From assembly GCF_000193735.1 (NCBI RefSeq), contig NZ_AEPF01000018.1:1-7954 (forward strand): a stretch of DNA of 7,954 nucleotides, in the 5' to 3' direction. Made by a program: the position numbers and the translations under genes. This stretch comes from Neisseria sicca 4320. GTDB taxonomy: Bacteria; Pseudomonadota; Gammaproteobacteria; Burkholderiales; Neisseriaceae. Below the pieces are notes generated by a model, which was given only the letters and a program-made list of their open reading frames with translations, searched no databases and was not told the DNA's origin. Below, in pieces: positions 1-7,300 of this stretch (its first letter is position 1; each line of letters starts with the position of its first letter).

Positions 1-4
1 CATT

Positions 5-16
5 TTCAGACGACCT
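5..16 (-). repeat. DNA uptake sequence (AG-mucDUS), perfect 12-mer
   Basis: The plus strand reads TTCAGACGACCT, the reverse complement of AGGTCGTCTGAA. This 12-mer is the DUS dialect known from the N. mucosa/sicca group, recognised by the minor pilin ComP during transformation. It sits at the window edge, so a partner forming a terminator hairpin with it may lie outside. Confidence 0.85.
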
Positions 17-51
17 TTCCGTCAAATGGACACAAATTCAAAATAAACCAA

Positions 52-141
52 CCCGTAGCGTAGGCTTCGCCTACGATCTCCCGCCCGAACGTCCGAATCC
101 AATCATCTCTGTTTATTCGTGGGTAGAACCCACGCTACGGG
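52..141. repeat. Twin-hairpin palindromic intergenic element
   Basis: The outer arms CCCGTAGCGT (52-61) and ACGCTACGGG (132-141) are perfect reverse complements. Just inside them are two tight hairpins: CGTAGGC-TTC-GCCTACG (59-75) and CGTGGGT-AGA-ACCCACG (118-134). The arms overlap the small stems by a few bases, so the long-range pairing competes with the two local hairpins. No coding frame of note covers it. It looks like a short non-autonomous palindromic repeat of the kind scattered in Neisseria genomes, but I cannot assign a named family. Confidence 0.6.
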
Positions 142-171
142 CGGCTGAATTTTTGATACAGCATCATCCGC

Positions 172-277
172 CGTCATTCCCGCGCAGGCGGGAATTCATC
201 GAAAATTTTAAGAAATAAATATTTGAAAACCAGTTTCCAAAATTCAAAAATGGATTCCCGCCTACGCGGGAATGACG
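172..277. repeat. Inverted dRS3 pair (NIME-like element)
   Basis: Two 20-bp units fit the neisserial dRS3 consensus ATTCCC-N8-GGGAAT: 176-195 (spacer GCGCAGGC) and 254-273 (spacer GCCTACGC). Extended by four bases outward, the two ends are inverted repeats of 24 bp with one mismatch. The 58-bp AT-rich core between them corresponds to the RS unit of a neisserial intergenic mosaic element. dRS3 repeats are known recombination sites and integration targets of filamentous Nf-type prophages; nothing here indicates such an insertion. Confidence 0.8.
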
Positions 278-330
278 ACATGAGTATTTCTGATTTGAGC
301 TGACGCATTCAGTATTAGAAGCAATAAATC

Positions 331-372
331 AAAAGGTCGTCTGAAAACCTAATTCTGGTTTCAGACGACCTT
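331..372 (-). terminator. DUS-hairpin terminator of the BolA-family gene
   Basis: Two inverted perfect DUS copies (334-345 plus, 360-371 minus) form a stem of 333-349 with 357-372, with one bulged A and a 7-nt loop (350-356). Read on the minus strand the stem is followed by TTTT (331-334). It starts about 20 nt past the stop codon of the gene ending at 392. Inverted DUS pairs doubling as intrinsic terminators are well known in Neisseria. Confidence 0.85.
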
Positions 373-391
373 CTCTTGCCTGCCGTACGGC

Positions 392-640
392 TTATTGCTG
401 CTTCGCCGCCCATTCCGCAGGGGTGGCGGCAACGGAAATCGACAGCGCGTGCAATTCGTTGCTGGCCAATTGCGCCTTCAGGCCGTCTTTAATCAGGCGG
501 TGGCGGGCGAGGCGGGCTTTGCCTTCAAACTCGGAAGAGACGATGACGGCGAAGAAGTGATGCCCGTCGCCTTCAACTTCGACGTGTTCGCAAGCGGCAA
601 CGCCTTCAATCAGCGATTTGACTTGTTCTGGGGTAAGCAT
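392..640 (-). CDS. ibaG: BolA/IbaG-family protein
   Basis: The product is an 82-residue cytosolic protein of the BolA superfamily, closest by eye to E. coli IbaG (YrbA) at nearly the same length. Visible shared features are GDGHHF (residues 24-29), a basic stretch after EFEGKAR (about 37-43), the segment NELHALSI (61-68) with the family's conserved histidine at H64, and TPAEWA (73-78) near the C-terminus. BolA-type proteins pair with monothiol glutaredoxins to hold or transfer [2Fe-2S] clusters, with the conserved His acting as a ligand; IbaG is linked to acid stress and iron-sulfur handling. I chose the ATG at 640 because AAGGA lies 6 nt upstream (647-651). An in-frame ATG at 703 would add 21 residues unlike the family and would place the TATAAT box inside the gene. 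It ends at a DUS-hairpin terminator and appears monocistronic. The symbol rests on family resemblance. Confidence 0.88.
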   Translation of the reverse strand: MLTPEQVKSLIEGVAACEHVEVEGDGHHFFAVIVSSEFEGKARLARHRLIKDGLKAQLASNELHALSISVAATPAEWAAKQQ

Positions 641-646
641 TTGTAT

Positions 647-676
647 TCCTTGTTTCAAAAACATTGCGGTATTATA
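647..676 (-). promoter_or_regulatory. Promoter -10 box and ribosome binding site of the BolA-family gene
   Basis: On the minus strand a perfect TATAAT lies at 671-676, and AAGGA at 647-651 lies 6 nt before the start codon. Transcription would begin near 664, giving a leader of about 24 nt. No good -35 hexamer sits at normal spacing: a TTGACG at 688-693 is only 11 bp away. The -10 box may act alone or with an activator. Confidence 0.5.
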
Positions 677-763
677 CAGAATAATGCCGTCAAACATCGC
701 CAACTTGCTGAGGATGTATCTGAAACATTATTCATTAATATTAAATCAACATGAGATTTGCAG

Positions 764-804
764 AGGTCGTCTGAAACATTTTCAGACGACCCTTTGCTTT
801 TTTT
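764..804 (+). terminator. Rightward DUS-hairpin terminator
   Basis: A perfect DUS (764-775, plus) and an 11/12 inverted copy (781-792, ending in C instead of T) form an 11-bp stem, 765-775 with 781-791, with loop ACATT. A T-rich tail follows on the plus strand, ending in seven T at 798-804, so the terminator reads rightward. No plus-strand gene is visible upstream, and the BolA-family gene is transcribed away from it. Confidence 0.7.
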
Positions 805-815
805 AGGATGTCGCA

Positions 816-840
816 TACTTAAAAATATTATTTTTTAGTA
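816..840. repeat. AT-rich imperfect inverted repeat
   Basis: TACT (816-819) pairs with AGTA (837-840) and AAAAA (821-825) pairs with TTTTT (831-835). T820 and T836 are mismatched and TATTA (826-830) is the loop. It has too little G+C for a terminator stem. It lies just upstream of the candidate promoter, where a regulator could bind. Confidence 0.4.
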
Positions 841-864
841 TGGATGAATTTGGATAAAAGGTTT

Positions 865-893
865 TTGGCATATAAATTGCTTTTCAATAAAAG
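865..893 (+). promoter_or_regulatory. Candidate sigma-70 promoter of the adhesin gene
   Basis: TTGGCA (865-870) matches the -35 consensus at 5 of 6 positions. TAAAAG (888-893) matches the -10 consensus at 4 of 6, with a 17-bp spacer. Transcription would start near 900 and leave a leader of about 300 nt before the start codon. An alternative -10, TATAAA at 871-876, has only a weak TTGGAT (850-855) upstream. This is a reading of motifs in AT-rich DNA, where chance matches are common. Confidence 0.3.
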
Positions 894-904
894 ATAAAGT
901 TTCG

Positions 905-923
905 CTTTAATTGCAAATTAAAG
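905..923. promoter_or_regulatory. Perfect 8-bp palindrome, operator-like
   Basis: CTTTAATTGCAAATTAAAG is two perfect 8-bp arms around GCA. It would overlap the start of the transcript if the promoter at 865-893 is used, a common place for a dimeric repressor site. MarR-family regulators such as NadR control an adhesin (nadA) in N. meningitidis, but no identity with the NadR site is claimed. A competing small stem pairs TAAAG (895-899) with CTTTA (905-909). Confidence 0.4.
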
Positions 924-1119
924 TTAAGAAAATAGCAGTTATCAAAGATAAGCGGATACATAAATAGCTAAAAGGTCATGAAATCAGGTTTTAGAGATTA
1001 TTATCTTAGGTATAGATAAATTCTGAAATTTGTTTGAAAGTGACAATATGCGTCATATCCGTTGAATGATTTTTGCAATCGAAATATCGGTATCGAATAC
1101 GGTGTTTTCATTTTCAGTG

Positions 1120-1162
1120 ATTGGTCCGGAATTTTAAAAAGCAGGTACTTCCGAAAACCAAT
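1120..1162 (+). other. Stem-loop in the adhesin mRNA leader
   Basis: ATTGGT (1120-1125) pairs with ACCAAT (1157-1162), and CGGAA (1127-1131) pairs with TTCCG (1149-1153). An asymmetric internal loop (C1126 opposite AAA 1154-1156) separates them and a 17-nt terminal loop closes the structure. That is eleven pairs in a region that otherwise forms mostly weak A-T stems. It ends 35 nt before the ribosome binding site. No known riboswitch class is recognised. Confidence 0.4.
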
Positions 1163-1197
1163 AATATATTAAACTTATTTGTTTAACATTTTAAAAC

Positions 1198-1203
1198 AGA
1201 GAG
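1198..1203 (+). promoter_or_regulatory. Ribosome binding site of the adhesin gene
   Basis: AGAGAG lies 5 nt before the ATG at 1209, a modest Shine-Dalgarno match. TGTTT (1180-1184) can pair with AAACA (1194-1198), the bases leading into this site. A mutually exclusive stem, TTAAAC (1169-1174) with GTTTAA (1181-1186), would free them. Confidence 0.55.
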
Positions 1204-1208
1204 ACAGT

Positions 1209-1397
1209 ATGAATAAAATCTATCGTGTCGTATGGAACGAAACCACACAGACGTGGAACGCGGTGGCGGAATTCGCCAAAGCGCATGGGAAAACGGCTTC
1301 ATCAGGTATAGGCGGCATCGTTGCCTCCGCAGGCGTGCGCTTTGCGTTTACCGCCATTATGTCCGGCCTGCTGCTTGCAAGCGGTCAAGTCATGGCG
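1209..1397 (+). other. ESPR extended signal peptide of the adhesin
   Basis: Residues 1-28 are the extended signal peptide region typical of large type V proteins: MNKIYRVVWNETTQTW, then a conserved AVAEFAKAHGK. A conventional signal follows, with R44 and a hydrophobic stretch (FAFTAIMSGLLLASG, about 45-59). Cleavage is likely after VMA at residue 63, or after 64. ESPRs are thought to slow inner-membrane export through Sec so that the passenger does not misfold in the periplasm. Confidence 0.88.
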
Positions 1398-4300
1398 GCA
1401 GAAAATAACGGACAAACCCTTGCCAACGGCAAAACCGTCGCTGAGGCTGTCGAAGGTACCGACTACAACACCTGCTATTTCGATACTACCAGCTACAACG
1501 TGGTCTGCGGCGACGATAGTACAAAAGCCTTGGATGTCATACCGGGAGACACGCCCAAACAAGGCAAGTCCGTCGTGATGGGACAAGGGGCATCTTCCAA
1601 AGGAGAAACCAATGTCGTTATCGGTGCCAATTCTTCCACTGCAGGTCCGAGTGATGATCCGTCCCGTGCAACCGGTGCGATTGCCATCGGTGCGGCAGCA
1701 AGTGCCAATCATAACCAATCTATCGCTATGGGTCAGGCGGCATCGGCAAAAGGTGAGGCTGATGTCAGTATCGGAAAATTGGCAGGAGATACTGTTTCTT
1801 CCGACGGGCGCAATATCTCCATTGGAGAGAGCGCGCTCAAAGGCGGTTTGAAGGTAAACAATGTTATCGCTATCGGTTCGGCGGCAGGCGTTGATACCAA
1901 CAGCAGCCATTCTGTCTATATCGGTACCGGTGCGACAGGTTCAGAGCCTAAAAACATTTCCATCGGGTACTTGGCCAAAACCAAAAGCGGCAGTATCGCA
2001 GTCGGTGACAGCTCGAATGCGCAGGGTAGTTCGTCCGTTGCGATCGGTACCAGCTCCGTTGTAACCGATATCGCAGGCAACGGTGTTGCAATCGGTTTTA
2101 ACTCAACTACTTCGGGATTGAGTGCCGTCGCCATCGGCGGGTCGAGTGCTGCCGGTAGAGGTGCCAAAGCATCAGGTCCTGCCAGCCTTGCAATAATGGG
2201 TACTGCCGTCGCTTCCGCGCAGCGGGCGATTGCTGTGGGTGAGTTGGCTGCAGGTTCGGGAGCTTACGGTGTTGCCATCGGCGGTAAAGCGAATGCGCAG
2301 GGCACGTCCTCTATCGCGATTGGCGGCGGTCAGGGTGCGGATAAAGGGGCGACTGCGGTCGGTCATTACTCAACAGCCATCGGCTATGGAGCCAAAGCAG
2401 GCAATTCGGATGCCATCGCCATCGGTTCGGCCGCAAATGCCGTCATGAAAGACACTACTGCCGTCGGTAAAAACAGCACGGCAAACGGCCTGCGCGCCAC
2501 AGCCTTAGGCGTGGACAGCAATGCAGGTGCTGAAAACGCCTTGGCTGCCGGTCCGCAAACCATTGCTTCTGCCAAAGGCGCGATTGCCGTCGGTTTTGCC
2601 ACTCAGGCAACCGGTATGAGCAGCGTTGCAGTCGGTAAAGAAGCGACTGCCACTGCAGAAACTTCTACTTCGCTCGGTCAAAACAGCAAAGCCACCGCCA
2701 ACAACGCCGTCGCCATCGGTAACAAAGCCGTAGCGGCAGGTACAGGCAATATCGTGGTGGGTACAAACGCGGGCGTATACGACGATGCCGTTTCCGCAGG
2801 ACGCAAGGTCGGTGCGGACACGGTCTATATCGGCGCAGACAGCGGCCGTAATGCCTACACCAACGAACGCCAAATTTCCATCGGTAAAGGCACGGGCAAC
2901 AACGCCACCGGCGTAGACAACATCGCCCTTGGTCTGAGTTCCGGCGCATTTGTGTCCGGTGCGAACAACGTTGCCATCGGCAAAGAAGCAGGTATGGGAA
3001 CGGATGCCCAAAAATTGGCCGTTACCTCCACCGTCGCTATCGGTGAAGCTGCAAAAGGCAGCTTCAACAATACCGTTGCCGTCGGTAAAACCGCATTGGC
3101 GGAAAAAGAATCTGCAGTTGCCGTCGGTATGCTTTCCAAAGCCAGCGGCGACAATTCCGTGGCCATCGGTAAGACCGCCAATGCCAGCGCACACGAAACT
3201 GTTGCCATCGGTCATGAGACCGTTGCCGGAGCCGTTTCCTCCGTCGCCGTCGGTCAGCGTGCCAACGCATCGGGCAGTGAGGCGGTTGCATTGGGTATCG
3301 ATTCCAATGCCTCAGGCCGTTTTGCCGTAGCCATCGGTAATATGGCGAAGGTAACCGACAGCAAGCTCAACGGCGTCGCCATCGGCAGCAATGCTGTTGC
3401 GTCTGAAGACTATGCGATGGCAATCGGTCTGGATACTCAAGCTACGGGCAACAGCTCGATTGCCTTCGGTAATACTGCCAAAGCACTCGCTGCAGAAGCT
3501 GTTGCATTTGGTCATTCTGCCAATGCCGCGGAAGGCAATACTGTTGCCTTGGGTGTATCCGCAACTTCGGCGAAAGCAGGTGCCGTGACATTGGGTGCAT
3601 ATACCAAAGCCGATGCCGTCAAAGGACTCGCTTTGGGTTACGAATCCCATGCCGTTAATGAAAATGATGTTGCATTGGGCGGCGGCAGTCTGACCGAAGC
3701 ACACCACAACGGCGACTACACGCTTAATGGCAACTACACCGCTGCCGGTACAAGCTCTTACGGTACGGTTTCCGTCGGTAAAGTCGATGCAGCCACCCCT
3801 GCCAACAACTTCACCCGTCAAATCCAAAACGTCTCCGCGGGTGTTATCAGTGCAACCAGTACCGATGCAATTAACGGCAGCCAGCTTTATGCGACCAATT
3901 CTTACCTGCTCAACTTGGGTAACAACGTCAAAGACGCCTTGGGCGGCAGTACCCAAATTGACGATGCAGGCAATTTGACCCTGAATAACTTGGGCGGTAC
4001 GGGCAAAGCCAATGTTCACGACGCTTTGGAAGCGATGAACACCAAAATCAATCAATTGGGCGGCGGCAATTCCAGCCATTTTTACAGCGTTCAGACGACC
4101 TCTGATACCCGTGGCAACTACAACAATGACGGCGCAACCGGACGAGATGCATTGGCAGCAGGCGCGGATGCCCAAGCTGCCGGCGAATTTGCCGTAGCCG
4201 TCGGTACAGGCGCGCAGGCGGTAATTTCCAACTCTATCGCCATCGGTAAAAACGCCACTGTAAACGAAGACACGGCATCCGATGCGAGTGTCAACGGTTT

Positions 4301-7300
4301 GACTAAAGGTGAAGGTTCCGTCGCTATTGGTGCAAACACCAAAGCCAGCGGCACCAATGCTACCGCCGTCGGCCAATCATCCAATGCTTACGGTCAAAAC
4401 TCCTTTGCAGGCGGTCAGTCTTCCAAAGCATTGGGTAAATCCAGCGTAGCGGTCGGCGATGGCGCGCAGGCCACCAAAGATTCTGCTTCCGCGCTCGGTT
4501 CATACAGCCAAGCCACAGCCTCGGGTGCGACTGCATTAGGTTTCAATTCCCATGCAACTGGCTTTGCTGCTGTTGCGGCAGGTCGTAACAGCAAAGCTTC
4601 TTCCAGTAATGCCTTGGCATTGGGTAATGAAGCAGAGGCGCAAGGAGAGGATACCATCGCCATCGGCAACAAAGCCCAAGCCACGCAAAACCGTGCCGTT
4701 GCTTTCGGTAAAAATGCCCAAGCCACCGCAGGCGATACATTTGCCTTCGGCGATGCGGCAAAAGCCTCTGCAAGCAACGCTATTGCCTTCGGTAAAAAAG
4801 CCAATGCCGCTCATGCAGACTCCATCGCATTGGGTGTCAATTCCGCAACTGAAGCAGCCGTTCCGACGACCTCTGCCACCGTTGGCGATTTGGCCTTCGG
4901 CAACTTCGCAGGTAACGCACCTTCATCCACACTCAGTATCGGTACGGCAGGCAAAGAGCGTACGATTACCAACGTCGCCGCAGGCCGCATCAGCGACAGC
5001 AGCACCGACGCCATCAACGGCAGCCAACTTTATGCGACTCAAAACGTCATGAACAACATCGGTAAGAGCGCAGTCGGCGTATTGGGTGGAAACGCAGCCA
5101 TTGCGAATGACGGCACCATCACGATGACTAACATCGGCGGTACGGGTGAGCGCAATATTCATGATGCGATTGCTTCTATCCACAATGCTTCCTACAAGTC
5201 GTTCAAGCTGAATACGGCTAAAACCAACAATACCAATGGTGTTGCTGAAAACTATTCTTTGGAAGAAATTACCAATGGTGCGACCATTACGCTGGAAGCA
5301 GGTCAAAATATCCGTTTGAGCCAAAATAAAGGTGCAGTCAGCATCAATACAGTTGATGCCCCGACTTTTGCCGGCAAGATTACTGCAAATGGCGGCTTGG
5401 ATATGGCAAACAACAAGATTATCAATGTTGCCAAAGGTAGTGATCCGTCTGATGCAGTGAATTTTGAGCAGTTATCGGATGCAATTAAAAACGTCAGTGT
5501 AACTACATTGACTACGGTTAGTAATTCAACACCGTTCTCTTATGTTGGTTCCAACGGCAAAATGTTGAGACGAGAAGTAGCCATTGATCCAGATACGCAA
5601 ACACGCACCGTTAAGTTTGTCGATGTAGAGGATAACACTGACTATACAGGCAATGACGTAACCATTGCCGCATTGAATCCGACCGACCCCCAAACTTCGA
5701 CTCCGACTACTATAGGTAACGTTAAAGATGGTCAGAAGCAAAACGATGCGGTAAACGTATCGCAACTGGACAAAGTTGCCAAAGCACTTGGCACAAAGGT
5801 TAATCCTGCTGACGGCACTATTACTGCACCGGATTACACAGTCATTTCCGGCAATCCGGATAGTAGCAGCGTAGCGACTTACCATACTGTCGGAGAAGCA
5901 TTAGGTGCGTTAAGCGATGCAGTCCGCACACCGCTGACGTTTGCCGCTGATGCCGGTACTCCCTCAACTCGACGTTTGGGTAGCACTGTTACCGTTAAAG
6001 GCGGCGAGGCAGATGAAGCTAAACTGTCTGCTAACAACATCGGCGTGGTTTCAGACGACGCTACCGGCACGCTCAACATCAAACTAGCGAAAGAGTTGAA
6101 AGGTCTGACTTCGTCTGAATTCGTCGACGCAGCAGGCGGCAAAACCACCGTTTCTGCAGACGGTGTGACCGTCGGTACAGCGGCAAACCCTGTCAAACTG
6201 ACGGCCGAAGGTCTGTCTAACGGCGGTAAGAAAGCAACCGACATCGCAGCCGGTGTGAGCAATACCGACGCCGTCAACGTCAGCCAGCTCACTCCGTTGG
6301 CAACCGCATTGGGTGCAACCGTCAATCCGACTACCGGCGCGGTTGAAGCACCGAATCTGGTGGTAACCAAAGCCGACGGCACGCAGGCTGCCCCTGTCAA
6401 CACCGTACAAGGCGCGTTGGACAACATCGGTACCGAGCTGCAAAAAGGCCTGACCTTTGCCGCCGACAACGGCACAACCGGTGCGAAGAAACTGGGTGAC
6501 AGCCTTAAGATCAAGGGCGATAACAACATCGTAACCAGTGCCGATGAAAACGGCATCGGGTTCTCTCTTGCCGATACCGTCAAAATCGGACAAGACAGTG
6601 GCAAACCTGTCAGCATCGACGGCGTAAACGGCACAGTCAGCGGTTTGAGCAACAAAGCCTTGGGCGGTGCGGATTTCGCTACCAAAGGTCAAGCTGCGAC
6701 TGAAGAGCAGTTGAACGCAGCCCAAGCCAACCTGGCGAAAATTCTCGGCGGTAACGCGGCCAACAACAATGGCAACGTCACCTTCACCGACATTGGCGGT
6801 ACAGGCAAAGCCAATGTTCACGACGCGATTGCCGCGGTGAAAGAAACTGCTGAAAAAGGTTGGAACCTGAACGCCAACGACGAAACCTCGTCTGAAAAAA
6901 TTGCCGCAGGCGACACTGTAACCTTCAAAGAAGGCAAAAACATCAAAGTCAGCCGCGACGGTAAGAACATCACCGTAGCGACTTCAGACGACGTCTCCTT
7001 CAACAAAGTCACTGTCGGCGACAGCGTACTGTCCGACAACGGACTGACTGTGGGCAATGGTACGGCAGGCAACCCTGTCAGCCTGACCAAAGACGGTCTG
7101 AACAACGGCGGCAATAAAATCTCCAACGTCGCCGCAGGCGAGGCAGATAACGATGCCGTCAACGTTGCCCAGTTGAAAGCCAATTCAGGTCGTGTGGAAA
7201 GCGGCAACGACAACATCGTCGTTGAAACCGACAAAACAGGAGGTTCCAGCGTTTACAAAGTTTCTACTGCCAAAAACCTGAAGGCTGACAGCCTGACTGC

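Larger units (their letters stand above)
805..1197 (+). promoter_or_regulatory. AT-rich gene-free leader of the adhesin gene
   Basis: This stretch of nearly 400 nt carries no convincing coding frame. Hand counts give 15/60 and 16/60 G+C for 841-900 and 901-960, against 35/60 for 7741-7800 inside the adhesin gene. It contains an imperfect AT hairpin (816-840), a candidate promoter (865-893), a perfect palindrome (905-923) and a leader stem-loop (1120-1162), each listed separately. No Correia element and no long simple-sequence tract typical of neisserial phase variation is seen. Confidence 0.6.

Noticed and set aside
641..703. Upstream in-frame ATG giving a 103-residue BolA-family protein
   Set aside because: The extra 21 residues do not resemble the family, the TATAAT box would be inside them, and the ATG at 640 has a good AAGGA at 6 nt.
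395..754. Plus-strand open frame of 119 codons
   Set aside because: It is antisense to the BolA-family gene, whose identity is clear from conserved motifs, start context and terminator.
798..836. Homopolymer T tracts (seven T at 798-804, six T at 831-836) as phase-variation switches
   Set aside because: They are short. One is the terminator tail and neither lies in the candidate promoter spacer. Neisserial phase-variable tracts are usually longer.
1..1208. Correia element, tRNA or known riboswitch in the intergenic regions
   Set aside because: I found no Correia terminal repeat, no tRNA cloverleaf with a T-arm motif and no recognisable riboswitch core in either gap.
1302..3215. Further minus-strand frames (for example 1302-1910 and 2505-3215)
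   Set aside because: They are mirror images of the glycine- and alanine-rich head repeats, with no independent evidence of being genes.
3312..4376. Long minus-strand open frame (354 codons) over the adhesin
   Set aside because: It is exactly antisense to the head 1, neck and connector coding sequence. Its composition follows from complementing repeated GCC, GGT and ATC codons, and it shows no recognisable domain or ribosome binding site.
1569..4961. Periodic repeats that could be mistaken for a CRISPR or minisatellite array
   Set aside because: The periodicity of about 42 nt is degenerate at DNA level and in frame with the SVAIG protein repeat. There are no identical repeats with unique spacers.
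5879..6821. Two overlapping minus-strand open frames (268 and 245 codons)
   Set aside because: Both are antisense to the stalk and overlap each other in different frames. Low-complexity Ala/Val/Pro/Ser content indicates shadow frames.
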